A DNA stretch of 64,000 bases, taken from Thalassospira sp. (lineage in GTDB: Bacteria > Pseudomonadota > Alphaproteobacteria > Rhodospirillales > Thalassospiraceae). The DNA is taken from NCBI RefSeq assembly GCF_002709775.1, contig NZ_PAQR01000018.1, positions 1 to 64,000 of the forward strand. Reading direction: 5' to 3'. The notes beneath the pieces are model-generated. The model searched no databases. It worked only from the letters and a program-made list of their open reading frames with translations, and had not been told where the DNA came from. A program made the position numbers and the translations under genes. Positions 7,416 through 14,509 of this stretch are shown here, piece by piece (within the stretch, counting starts at the first letter, position 1; each line of letters opens with the position of its first letter).

Positions 7416-7450
7416 GGGCGCGCCGCCGCCAAGCATTGCGCACCCTCTTT
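7414..7450 (+). promoter_or_regulatory. imperfect hairpin between A and B genes
   Basis: GAGGG (7414-7418) and CCCTC (7443-7447) plus an inner GCGC pair form a hairpin followed by TTT. It could weakly attenuate transcription between A and B. Low certainty. Confidence 0.3.
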
Positions 7451-7479
7451 GATCAAGACGACCAATAAAGGATTTTAGC

Positions 7480-8448
7480 ATGAACAATATCGTTGCGACA
7501 GACAGCACTTTTACAGACGAAGAGATTCAGGAAATCCGCAGCCGTGTCCAAGAGGTCATGGACGCAGAGGGCTACAGCCAAGCCGATGTGGCAAAGCTGA
7601 CCGGTGTAAAATACGGCACGTTCACTGGCTGGTTCAAAGGCACTTATGCCGGCAACAATTCCCGCGTGGCGGGCGAGGTTCAAATCTGGCTGTCAGGTCT
7701 GGGCGAGAAAAAGCAGACGGCAAAGCGGGTGCCGCGCATCCCTGACTATGTTGAAACCCCGTCAACGATCGAGTTCATGAGCGCGTTGCAATATGCCCAC
7801 GTGCTGCCGGAAATCGCCATTATCGCCGGTGGTGCCGGTATCAGTAAGACGACAGCGTGCGAACAATATGCCCGTACCAATCGCAATGTCTGGGTGGCGA
7901 CCATGGAGCCGAGCACCAAGGGCACGCACGGCATGTTGCTTGAATTGGCAGAAGTGCTTGGCATTACCGAGAAGTCACCAACCAAGCTGTCAAAGGCAAT
8001 CGTAAACCGCGTTGATGGCACCAACGGCTTGATCATCATCGACGAAGCCCAGCATTTGACAACTGAGGCGCTTGATCAGGCGCGGTCCATTTATGACAAG
8101 GCACGCGGAACTGTCGGGCTGGTGTTTGTTGGGAATGAAACGGTTTACGCCCGACTGGAAGGCAACGGACGCAAACCCGGTTTCGCGCAGCTTTTTTCAC
8201 GGGTTGGCGTGCGCTGTACACAAAACCAACCGAAAGCAGCCGACATGTGTGCGTTGATCGCTGCCTGGGATATCACTGAAAAAGAAGAAATCCGATACCT
8301 CAAGGCGATTGCGCGTAAGCCAGGCGCTCTGCGTGGGATGACCAAATGCTTGCAGTTGGCAACCCTTCTGGCGAATGGCGCAGGCGTTCCCCGCACAATC
8401 GAGCACATCAAGATGGCGTGGGAAAAACATTCCTCGTCAGCAGTGTAA
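7480..8448 (+). CDS. B: Mu B-like AAA+ ATPase, target selection
   Basis: 322 aa (Mu B 312). An N-terminal HTH (~30-55, YSQADVAKLTGVKYGTFTGW) is followed by an AAA+ core: Walker A GGAGISKTT (117-125, a relaxed P-loop as in Mu B) and Walker B LIIIDEAQH (184-192). The C-terminal helical domain ends IEHIKMAWEKH. By homology it coats target DNA in an ATP-dependent way, delivers it to A and provides target immunity. It sits directly after A with an AAAGGA ribosome site. Confidence 0.92.
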   Translation: MNNIVATDSTFTDEEIQEIRSRVQEVMDAEGYSQADVAKLTGVKYGTFTGWFKGTYAGNNSRVAGEVQIWLSGLGEKKQTAKRVPRIPDYVETPSTIEFMSALQYAHVLPEIAIIAGGAGISKTTACEQYARTNRNVWVATMEPSTKGTHGMLLELAEVLGITEKSPTKLSKAIVNRVDGTNGLIIIDEAQHLTTEALDQARSIYDKARGTVGLVFVGNETVYARLEGNGRKPGFAQLFSRVGVRCTQNQPKAADMCALIAAWDITEKEEIRYLKAIARKPGALRGMTKCLQLATLLANGAGVPRTIEHIKMAWEKHSSSAV

Positions 8449-8458
8449 GGAGGCCCCA

Positions 8459-8758
8459 ATGCTTAGTCAGAAACTCTCAAGCGTCACGGCCGCCCTTCGC
8501 AAGCAGGCCAACATCCATGACGGCAAACTTCAGCTCGATACGCACATGACCGATATCTTGCTGAGCAATCTGCAGGATCTGGCCGGTCAGGTCGGCAATT
8601 ACGAAAATACCGAGGGACCGATCCTGATAGCCAATCCCTGCCTGGATGCGATCGAGCGTGCAGTTGCACGCGGTCAGGTGGTCAGTCTGGCTGATCGGCG
8701 CACGGCGGCGAACCTGCAGCGGGATTTGCCGCCAGATGATGGAGGGTCGGTGGCATGA
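8459..8758 (+). CDS. hypothetical early protein
   Basis: 99 aa from ATG 8459, with AGGAGG 6-7 nt upstream and 10 nt after the B stop. Hydrophilic and helical; contains TDILLSNLQDLAGQVGNYEN and an acidic end. No family recognised. The stop overlaps the next ORF (ATGA). It belongs to the early operon between B and gam, where Mu keeps small accessory genes. Confidence 0.6.
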   Translation: MLSQKLSSVTAALRKQANIHDGKLQLDTHMTDILLSNLQDLAGQVGNYENTEGPILIANPCLDAIERAVARGQVVSLADRRTAANLQRDLPPDDGGSVA

Positions 8759-8832
8759 AACGTCGTTGCTCATTCGGACAGTGGTGCCGGTGGATGCGTT
8801 TCATCTGGTTCCCGTCCGTCAGGGGGCAGTGA
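8755..8832 (+). CDS. 25-aa basic/aromatic small ORF
   Basis: ATG overlaps the previous stop; GGAGGG at 8741-8746 gives an 8-nt spacing. The peptide is Arg- and Trp-rich (CRWMRFIWF) and could associate with membrane or nucleic acid. The stop overlaps another ATG (8832) in frame with gam. Translational coupling makes it credible, but there is no homology. Confidence 0.35.
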   Translation: MKRRCSFGQWCRWMRFIWFPSVRGQ

Positions 8833-8891
8833 TGGTTCGCTGCTACTGGCCTGAAAAAGTGATCGCAATCCCGAGAAATGAGGAAAACGCT

Positions 8892-9392
8892 ATGTCGATG
8901 GCCGAAATCGAACAGAAAACTCAAGGCTATGCTGCCGCACGTATCGAACTGCAGGAAGCCGTTACAGCGCTGCAGGAAGATATCGACAAGGTCAAGGCGC
9001 GCTATATGGGCATGATCCGCAAGCAAGCCGAAACCGTGCGCGAGCATGAGGCCGCCTTGAAGAAGGCGGTCGAGGGGGCACCGGACCTTTTTGCCAAACC
9101 GAAGTCACGCACTTTCGCGGGCATCAAAGTGGGCTTTGGCAAACAGCCAGGTCGGCTTGAATGTCCGGATGATGCGCCACTGGTTGCTGCGATCCGGAAG
9201 CTTTATCCCGATCAATTTTCATCACTGGTGAAGGTCACGGAAACGCCGGTCAAAAAGGCGCTTGGCAACCTGCCGGGTAAAGACCTGAAACGCCTTGGTG
9301 TGTCGGTGGTGGATTCTACCGATACCGTCATTGTCAAGCCGCAAGACAGTGACGTGGACAAGATGGTTGCGGCGCTCATCGAGGAGGATTGA
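8892..9392 (+). CDS. gam: Gam-like host-nuclease inhibitor
   Basis: 166 aa from ATG 8892 (GAGGAA ~6 nt upstream). ATG 8832 would add 20 residues and is coupled to the preceding ORF, so an alternative start is possible. Residues ~5-60 are a coiled coil; then TFAGIKVGFGKQP and a helical part ending in a VVDSTDTVIVKPQ strand follow the Mu Gam layout. Mu Gam binds DNA ends like Ku and protects linear DNA from RecBCD. The assignment rests on pattern and position. Confidence 0.65.
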   Translation: MSMAEIEQKTQGYAAARIELQEAVTALQEDIDKVKARYMGMIRKQAETVREHEAALKKAVEGAPDLFAKPKSRTFAGIKVGFGKQPGRLECPDDAPLVAAIRKLYPDQFSSLVKVTETPVKKALGNLPGKDLKRLGVSVVDSTDTVIVKPQDSDVDKMVAALIEED

Positions 9393-9395
9393 GAG

Positions 9396-9830
9396 ATGGT
9401 ATTCGTCGAAATCAGCCCACCAAAGAAGTATGCGAAGCCCACCATCCAGCCGGACGAAATTCAGCTGTCAACGCGCAAAATGCGCGGGTGTCGCATGATT
9501 GTCTTGCGGTTCGGAGAACAGGCACTCAAGCGGCTCAGGCTCAAGACAGGAAGTGAATATGCCGCCCGCTGGGGCATTGGTGATCATCAAGGAAAATTGC
9601 GCCTGAACGAAGTTACCAAAGGGTGGCCCTTGAAAATGCCAAAGCGCGGCAAGACTGCGCAAATCACCCTTTCACGCCTTCCCGAGCAGTATGAAGGGCG
9701 AGAATTCCAGGCCAAGAAAATCACCGGTGAACACATTGACGGTGTGCTGGGCCGCAGTGACCCGTTCGTTCAGCTCATCCTGCCATCTGACTTCTTTGCC
9801 GAGCCGGAGGATAGCGATGAGCAAGCGTAA
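9396..9830 (+). CDS. hypothetical early protein
   Basis: 144 aa, starting 3 nt after the gam stop with GAGGAGG upstream. Basic in the middle, acidic end (EPEDSDEQA). Predicted mixed alpha/beta, with strands such as RMIVLRFGEQAL and FVQLILPSDFF. No family recognised. It overlaps the next gene by 14 bp, so it is part of the tightly packed early operon. Confidence 0.55.
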   Translation: MVFVEISPPKKYAKPTIQPDEIQLSTRKMRGCRMIVLRFGEQALKRLRLKTGSEYAARWGIGDHQGKLRLNEVTKGWPLKMPKRGKTAQITLSRLPEQYEGREFQAKKITGEHIDGVLGRSDPFVQLILPSDFFAEPEDSDEQA

Positions 9831-10032
9831 GCCAACTGTCCTGTACTCGGTGCTGCTGACAGATCGCCGCAACGTCTATGTTCTGGCACGTCACGCCAAG
9901 GGAGCATTGAGCGTTGCCATATCGCATGGCTACACCCCGGATCGCAGCCCCGGTGTCAGGCCGCGCCGCGCCGTTGATGTGCTCAAGGATCGGGCGATCA
10001 ACTTCAAGTCTGCTGAGGGGGAGGCAGCCTGA
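9817..10032 (+). CDS. small hypothetical early protein
   Basis: 71 aa, ATG within the end of the previous gene, stop overlapping the next start (TGATG). Contains VLYSVLLTDRRNVYVLARHAKGAL and a basic middle; it may be a small alpha/beta nucleic-acid-binding protein. Not recognised. Confidence 0.45.
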   Translation: MSKRKPTVLYSVLLTDRRNVYVLARHAKGALSVAISHGYTPDRSPGVRPRRAVDVLKDRAINFKSAEGEAA

Positions 10033-10256
10033 TGTTTGCTTATTGCTACGAGGGTGGAGACATCCAGTTGGGCGAGCAGCTGCCTGTGAATGCGATCAAG
10101 CTCGCAAGCGGTCCTGAAGCCATTCTTCGCCGCCGTATCGGTTCAAACCGTCGCGTGCCTGGCATCCCGGCCGAGGACGCAATTGGTGACCGCCAGGCAA
10201 TCGAACAATACCGACGATTTCTGATGGCACCACGCAGACGTGTGCGTGGTGGCTGA
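10032..10256 (+). CDS. small hypothetical early protein with basic tail
   Basis: 74 aa. Acidic start (YCYEGGDIQLGEQL) and very basic end (APRRRVRGG). The codons of that tail form a perfect 9-bp hairpin (10228-10236 with 10243-10251), so the sequence may be constrained as RNA as well as protein. It lies just before the structured RNA candidate. Not recognised. Confidence 0.45.
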   Translation: MFAYCYEGGDIQLGEQLPVNAIKLASGPEAILRRRIGSNRRVPGIPAEDAIGDRQAIEQYRRFLMAPRRRVRGG

Positions 10257-10430
10257 TGAGCCAACCGGGGTCGACCCGAACCTGTTGCAAGTCCTTTGGT
10301 TCGGCCCCGGTACCGCTTCAGCAACGAGCAGTCCACGGACTGCTGATTGGTGCAGCGGCGAGCGGAGATGAGGGCGTTATTGCCAAAACCGTCAAGGCCG
10401 CAAGGCCGACCGGAATGGTCCGCTGCACCA
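10228..10430 (+). ncRNA. candidate structured RNA in the early operon
   Basis: Helices read from the sequence: CACCACGCA/TGCGTGGTG (10228-10236 with 10243-10251); ACCGGGG/CCCCGGT (10264-10270 with 10305-10311) stacked through a 5-nt bulge on CCGAACC/GGTTCGG (10276-10282 with 10298-10304); AGCAGTCC/GGACTGCT (10327-10334 with 10337-10344); an 11-bp closing stem TGGTGCAGCGG/CCGCTGCACCA (10348-10358 with 10420-10430); and inside it GGCC-GCAA-GGCC (10396-10407), a GNRA-capped hairpin. The only ORF here (10256-10438) would encode a Cys/Gly/Ala-rich, unconvincing 60-aa peptide. The next gene has its own good ribosome site at ~10441. It could be a cis-regulatory RNA or a processed sRNA. Confidence 0.5.
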
Positions 10431-10452
10431 CCCTTTAACCGAGGAGCAGAAC

Positions 10453-10746
10453 ATGAAAAAGTTCAAAGGTCATCTTAACCACAGGCAAGTTCTGGCGGCA
10501 TGTGCCAAAGCCGGGTTTGAGGTTGATACCTCTCGCTACGATGATGGTGGAGACTGGATCACCATCTGTGGAACGTTCGGAGACAAGAGCCTCCGTATCA
10601 TCTACTCGATCTGGAACGGCAAGTTCATCGGGGAGCTGCCCGATGGCGCTGTTTTCAGCGAAGCCAGCGAACGTTTCGAAGGCTCCGACTGGTACGACGC
10701 CATCTTGGATTTTCTTTACATCGCAGCTGACGACAAGGCTGCATGA
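10453..10746 (+). CDS. hypothetical early protein, acidic
   Basis: 97 aa with a strong ribosome site (GAGGAGCAGAAC before ATG). Residues show an alternating strand pattern (WITICGTFGDKSLRIIYSIWNGKFIGELP) followed by a helix with FLYIAADDKAA. Acidic overall, compact, probably a small soluble alpha/beta protein. No family recognised. It is the first gene after the structured RNA candidate and so the likely target if that RNA acts in cis. Confidence 0.6.
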   Translation: MKKFKGHLNHRQVLAACAKAGFEVDTSRYDDGGDWITICGTFGDKSLRIIYSIWNGKFIGELPDGAVFSEASERFEGSDWYDAILDFLYIAADDKAA

Positions 10747-10747
10747 A

Positions 10748-11047
10748 ATGTCTCATCACTCCGCACATAACCCGGATGCACGCGCTGCGCTTGCCGATTT
10801 GGCAATCGTCGCGGCCGGGTTTCTGCGCGGTCGCGGCCGCATGAAGGCCCGTGAACATCTGCGCAAGGCCATTCATGAAGCGAACGAAGCGTTGAGGGCC
10901 GGTGGATCGGTTGCAGATCATCCTGTGACGATCTCCGACCCTGAACAGTTGGTTCGCGCCTACATCGAGGCCGGTGGCAACTGGCAGGAACTGGTCGCGG
11001 CCGTCAGTCGCCATTCACTTGAGGGGGCAACGCGGCGTCATGATTAA
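10748..11047 (+). CDS. hypothetical early protein
   Basis: 99 aa from ATG 10748, 1 nt after the previous stop. Helical and basic in the middle (LRGRGRMKAREHLRKAIHEANEALRAGG). Overlaps the methylase start by 8 bp. Not recognised; retained for coupling and coding quality. Confidence 0.5.
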   Translation: MSHHSAHNPDARAALADLAIVAAGFLRGRGRMKAREHLRKAIHEANEALRAGGSVADHPVTISDPEQLVRAYIEAGGNWQELVAAVSRHSLEGATRRHD

Positions 11048-11696
11048 GAAGTTCGCCAAAGAATTCTTGGAAGTCCGCCCGACTGGTGGTTTTCGCGTCA
11101 TCCTGGCTGACCCGGCTTGGCCGTTTGCCAATTACTCGCCCAAGGGAGAGGGCAAAGGGCCAATGGCCCACTATGACTGCATGACAGTGGGTGAGATTGC
11201 GAAGATGCCGGTCGAGATTTTGGCGGCGGATGATTGCGCCTTGTTCATGTGGGCGACTTGGCCATTGATGCCCGAATGGAACCGCGTTCTGAAAGCGTGG
11301 GGTTTTGCGTTCAAAGGGCTTGCCTGGGAATGGCGAAAGTTCAATCCGGACACCGGCAAATATGCGTTCGGTACCGGCTACGGCACGCGAAAGAACCTGG
11401 AGCCGTGCCTGTTGGCGACACGCGGAAATCCGTCGCTTAGATCCGAGCTGCCTGATGATCTGTTTGGTGTCGGAAGCGTGCCTGAAGGGGTGCGCTCTGT
11501 CCGCGACTGGATGGAGTGGTGGCCTGATGACGAAATCCGCGCCAAAGCGCGCGGGCACTCCCGAAAACCTGACGAACAATATGACCGGATCGAAACGATG
11601 TTTTACGGTCCATATATCGAGCTGTTTGCGCGTCAGCGCCGAAAAGGCTGGTCGGCATGGGGTAACCAGGTCGACAAGTTTGGAGACGCGGCATGA
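11040..11696 (+). CDS. MT-A70-family N6-adenine methyltransferase
   Basis: 218 aa from ATG 11040. The catalytic motif is DPAW (24-27, ILADPAWPFANYS), a variant of DPPW of the MT-A70 family. Further family blocks: LFMWATWPLMPEWNRVLKAWGF, TRKNLEPCLLATRG and the end GWSAWGNQVDKF. It transfers methyl groups from S-adenosylmethionine to adenine in DNA, probably to guard phage DNA against host restriction. It is an orphan methylase in the early operon with no endonuclease nearby. Target sequence unknown. Confidence 0.88.
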   Translation: MIKKFAKEFLEVRPTGGFRVILADPAWPFANYSPKGEGKGPMAHYDCMTVGEIAKMPVEILAADDCALFMWATWPLMPEWNRVLKAWGFAFKGLAWEWRKFNPDTGKYAFGTGYGTRKNLEPCLLATRGNPSLRSELPDDLFGVGSVPEGVRSVRDWMEWWPDDEIRAKARGHSRKPDEQYDRIETMFYGPYIELFARQRRKGWSAWGNQVDKFGDAA

Positions 11697-12109
11697 ACCA
11701 TATCGCGTCAAACAGTACCAAGCCAAACGGATCGGTCTTTGCACGACCACCTCGCGGGCCGCGACGTGATCGACGGGCGATCAGGATTGAGACCCTAAAA
11801 AAGAGATCGTTTGATACGGCGCGGCTGTTTTGTGCTGGTGGCTGGATATTGGCCGGACCCAAGGATGTGATCCCGGTTGCCCCGCTTGAGGCGGTCCTTC
11901 TGATCACGCTTGCAGGGCATCGACTTGCAACGGACGAGATCCTGATGGAAGCGCTTTGGCCTCATCCGGACGATATGCCCGACTATTGGGCCGATCAAAT
12001 CAAAGTCCGGGTGTGCAAGCTCAAGAAACAACTCAAACAGGTTGGCGCTACCGAACAGATTGTCAACGAATTCGGCCGTGGATACTGGCTTCGGAGGACT
12101 GCGATATGA
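11693..12109 (+). CDS. OmpR/PhoB-type winged-helix regulator without receiver
   Basis: 138 aa. The start overlaps the methylase stop. A basic, Arg/Pro-rich N-terminus (~10-35) precedes a winged-helix domain of the OmpR C-terminal type (~65-135): LEAVLLITLAG, LMEALWPHPDDMPDYW, IKVRVCKLKKQL and IVNEFGRGYWLRR are its helix and wing landmarks. No receiver domain is present. Just upstream of gemA, it may regulate the early-to-middle switch. A DNA-binding role is well supported by pattern; its target is unknown. Confidence 0.7.
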   Translation: MNHIASNSTKPNGSVFARPPRGPRRDRRAIRIETLKKRSFDTARLFCAGGWILAGPKDVIPVAPLEAVLLITLAGHRLATDEILMEALWPHPDDMPDYWADQIKVRVCKLKKQLKQVGATEQIVNEFGRGYWLRRTAI

Positions 12110-12375
12110 GTGCGTCCTGGCTAGAAACCGCTCGCAATATCATAGCCGAGTTGGACCGAAGTCTACCCGCCGACTTGTCGCTGAAAGAACGACGGAAGGC
12201 TGTTCGTGAGGCTTACCCGTGGGGTGAGCGCAGCATGTGGCCATACAAGGCATGGTGCAAGGCGCAGCGCGAATATCTCTCCCGGTTCGTGACACCAGAA
12301 GAGAGGCTGCGCAACCTTCCTCTCACACCGCTTGAGCGTCTGGTTGCCAAGTCAAAACGCGGAGATCAATCATGA
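12106..12375 (+). CDS. hypothetical phage protein preceding gemA
   Basis: 89 aa, ATGA overlap with the gene before and an overlap with gemA after. Contains SLKERRKAVREAYPWGERSMWPYKAWCKAQREYL, a pattern I have seen in small proteins next to gemA in Mu-like phages of alphaproteobacteria. Helical and basic. Function unknown. Confidence 0.6.
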   Translation: MSASWLETARNIIAELDRSLPADLSLKERRKAVREAYPWGERSMWPYKAWCKAQREYLSRFVTPEERLRNLPLTPLERLVAKSKRGDQS

Positions 12376-13076
12376 GTGCTGTTCGCAAACCCAAAAAGCA
12401 GATCGATCCGTTCCGTCGCAGCCTGTATGCGAAGATCGAGATCGCCAAGAAAGAGCTGGCACTCGATGACGACGCATACCGCGATATCATCGGACAGAAG
12501 TTCCCGGGCAAAAGTAGCCGGACCCAGCTAGGCGCAGCGCAACTGGGCGAGCTGATCGATCACTTCAAAACACTTGGTTTCAAGCCAAAGCGCAAAGCAC
12601 CCAAACGTGCAGGTCGGGCACGGCTTGCGGACAGTGATACCGCGCGCAAAATCCGTGCGCTATGGATCTCTTTGTTTCATCTCGGCGTGATCTCAGACCC
12701 TTCTGAGAGCGCCTTGGGGGCATTCGTCAAACGGCAAGCCAAGGTCGATGACGCTGCTTTTCTGGTGCCGGAACAATCCTACAAAGTGATTGAAGCTCTC
12801 AAGAGTTGGGCTGAGCGCGAGGCCAAGGTTAACTGGTCGCCCTATCCGATCGGGTTCCGCGACAAAATCGAACGACCGCGTTGCCGCATTCTCGAAGCGC
12901 AATGGAAGATCCTGCATCCCGGAAAGTTTGACATCCTCGATCTCTGCCGGTGGGTTGAGCGGTTTGTGAAGAGCCCGCGCCAGATTTCGCATGTTCATCT
13001 GTCTGATGATCAGGCCGACCAGGCAATAGAGGCCCTTGGTGCGCGTGTGCGTGCGCTGAAAGGCGGTGCCAAGTGA
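12372..13076 (+). CDS. gemA: GemA-like regulatory protein (Mu gp16, DUF1018)
   Basis: 234 aa. The N-terminal block SLYAKIEIAKKELALDDDAYRDII...GKSSRTQL and the central KIRALWISLFHLGVI are characteristic of the Mu gp16/GemA family (DUF1018). The C-terminal half (~110-234) extends the usual domain. In Mu, GemA changes host gene expression and DNA topology. Position in the late part of the early operon agrees. Confidence 0.82.
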   Translation: MSAVRKPKKQIDPFRRSLYAKIEIAKKELALDDDAYRDIIGQKFPGKSSRTQLGAAQLGELIDHFKTLGFKPKRKAPKRAGRARLADSDTARKIRALWISLFHLGVISDPSESALGAFVKRQAKVDDAAFLVPEQSYKVIEALKSWAEREAKVNWSPYPIGFRDKIERPRCRILEAQWKILHPGKFDILDLCRWVERFVKSPRQISHVHLSDDQADQAIEALGARVRALKGGAK

Positions 13077-13342
13077 ACCTTGATGCACTGATCGCGCACC
13101 GCACCCATTGTTTTCTGCACGTGCTGAAACGGGCGCGCGCCAGACACATCGATCTTTCACCCGCCGCAATCGAGAGCCTGCAGGATGCGATTGAACGCCT
13201 TGAGCGTGCCTTTGTTCGCGATGGTCAGGCCAGATATCGTCTGACGGTTCGTCACGCTGGCCAGTGGCTGGTTGTGACCTATGACGCTCGTTTGCATTGC
13301 CTGGTCACTGTCTGGACTCATCCAAATAGGAGGCACCTATGA
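13073..13342 (+). CDS. hypothetical phage protein
   Basis: 89 aa, GTG start overlapping the gemA stop (GTGA). A helical, Arg/His-rich N-terminus is followed by a strand-rich end (RYRLTVRHAGQWLVVTYDARL). Not recognised. The gene ends overlapping the next ORF (ATGA). Confidence 0.5.
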   Translation: MNLDALIAHRTHCFLHVLKRARARHIDLSPAAIESLQDAIERLERAFVRDGQARYRLTVRHAGQWLVVTYDARLHCLVTVWTHPNRRHL

Positions 13343-13503
13343 CCAAGCGTGTTTGTCCTGCTTGTGAAGGTACAGGGTGGCTATGGATCTGGCCGTGTGA
13401 TGTGTGTCGAGGGTCTGGGACGGTAGAGGCAGATCGCGCTAGTGAAGCGAATGCAGCTACGTCGAAAACTAAAGCAGTAGTGAAGGACAATGGGCATGCC
13501 TGA
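13339..13503 (+). CDS. 54-aa DnaJ-type zinc-finger protein
   Basis: Two CxxCxGxG motifs (CPACEGTG and CDVCRGSG) form one complete four-cysteine zinc site of the DnaJ central type, followed by a short flexible tail. The start overlaps the previous stop, AGGAGG lies 7-8 nt upstream, and the end overlaps the Mor-like gene. Such mini-proteins may act as chaperone-like or RNA/DNA-binding adaptors; the role here is unknown. Confidence 0.65.
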   Translation: MTKRVCPACEGTGWLWIWPCDVCRGSGTVEADRASEANAATSKTKAVVKDNGHA

Positions 13504-13855
13504 TCTTCCGCTCCCGCACGGCTTAACTCAGATCGCTGAGGCATCAGATGCGGAAACCGCGTTGAAGATTGCGTTGGAACGCGGCGGCTCACGGTTGCGG
13601 ATTCCTCAGAAAGCCGAGGGATCTCTATTAGAGCAAATTGTTGGGATTGACGCCGCCCGCAAGATCGTGAAGGATCTGGCCGACGAACGGATTGATATTC
13701 CGCTGGCCAAAAAGATCGTTGCCGGATGGCTTCATGATCAGGGCTGGAGCCAAGAGAAGATCGCCGTGCGGCTAAAGATCAGTCGTCGAACCGTGCAATA
13801 CTGGCAGTCAGGCCAGACGCCGAGCCGCCAAGCCGACCTATTCAATTCCCTTTGA
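13496..13855 (+). CDS. Mor/C-like middle-late transcription activator
   Basis: 119 aa from ATG 13496 (ATG 13490 is close by). Two related segments, GGSRLRIPQKA and ADERIDIPLAKK, match the repeated strand motif of Mor-family dimerisation domains. The C-terminus QGWSQEKIAVRLKISRRTVQYW is a clear HTH. Position immediately before the lysis genes equals that of mor in Mu, whose product dimer activates middle transcription without a good -35 box. The palindrome 13 nt beyond its stop is a candidate binding site. Shorter and diverged from Mu Mor, so the name is by analogy. Confidence 0.7.
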   Translation: MPDLPLPHGLTQIAEASDAETALKIALERGGSRLRIPQKAEGSLLEQIVGIDAARKIVKDLADERIDIPLAKKIVAGWLHDQGWSQEKIAVRLKISRRTVQYWQSGQTPSRQADLFNSL

Positions 13856-13902
13856 TATCCTCATAGTGGCGCAACCGTTGCGCCCTCACACTCGTGAGGA
13901 TA
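13856..13902 (+). promoter_or_regulatory. two-tier palindrome before the lysis genes
   Basis: An inner 17-bp palindrome, GGCGCAACCGTTGCGCC (13868-13884), is enclosed by an outer 8-bp pair, TATCCTCA/TGAGGATA (13856-13863, 13895-13902). The inner part recurs at 21997-22015. No T run follows, so it is more like a protein-binding site or RNA element than a terminator. Confidence 0.6.
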
Positions 13903-13939
13903 GTCGCGCATCTTGCTACCAACACAGTTGGAGCAAGTC

Positions 13940-14500
13940 ATGTACTCCCCCGCGTTTAAAGCTGCCATTCAAACCGTCCTTTTGCATGAGGGCGGTTTTG
14001 CAAATAACCCTGCCGATCCGGGCGGGGCAACCAATTTCGGGATCAGCCTGCGTTTCCTTGTTCAGCAAGGCATGATCGATCTGGATGGCGATGGCTTCCA
14101 TGATTTCGATTTTGACCGGGATGGTGACGTCGATATCGATGATATCCGGGCTGTGCCCAAGGACGCCGCTGTCGAGCTTTATCACCGAGAATGGTGGCAG
14201 AAATTCAAATATGACGTTCTGCCTGCCGAGGTTGCCGCTAAGACTTTTGATCTGGCGGTGAATATGGGTGCCTCGCAGGCGCATAAGCTGCTTCAGCGGG
14301 CCTGCCGATCGTGCGGTGAGAACATCCTTGATGATGGAGTGATCGGGCCTGTCACCCGCAGAACCCTTTTCGATCTTGATCAGTGGGGCGTGATTACAGC
14401 GTTCCGTTCGGAAGCAGCCGGTTTTTACCGGGGGCTTGTCATTGCCAAACCGTCGTTTGTCGAGTTCCGCGACGGGTGGCTTAACCGCGCTTACGCCTAG
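13940..14500 (+). CDS. GH108-type endolysin with an Asp-rich Ca-loop insert
   Basis: 186 aa from ATG 13940 (GGAG 6 nt upstream). The glycoside hydrolase 108 signature HEGGF...DPGGATNFGIS is present, with E17 as the probable catalytic acid. A peptidoglycan-binding half follows (~125-180, DGVIGPVTRRTL). Residues ~46-68 form an insert with Asp at alternate positions (D47, D49, D51, then D55-D67), resembling EF-hand/dockerin loops and suggesting calcium control or stability. No signal peptide, so the downstream holin must release it. It degrades murein for host lysis. Confidence 0.85.
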   Translation: MYSPAFKAAIQTVLLHEGGFANNPADPGGATNFGISLRFLVQQGMIDLDGDGFHDFDFDRDGDVDIDDIRAVPKDAAVELYHREWWQKFKYDVLPAEVAAKTFDLAVNMGASQAHKLLQRACRSCGENILDDGVIGPVTRRTLFDLDQWGVITAFRSEAAGFYRGLVIAKPSFVEFRDGWLNRAYA

Positions 14501-14509
14501 GAGAATTCA

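Noticed and set aside
10256-10438. 60-aa ORF starting on the previous stop
   Set aside because: Composition is poor (Cys pair, Gly/Ala/Arg-rich, no domain) and it runs exactly through the paired arms of the RNA candidate; more likely a by-product of the structured sequence.
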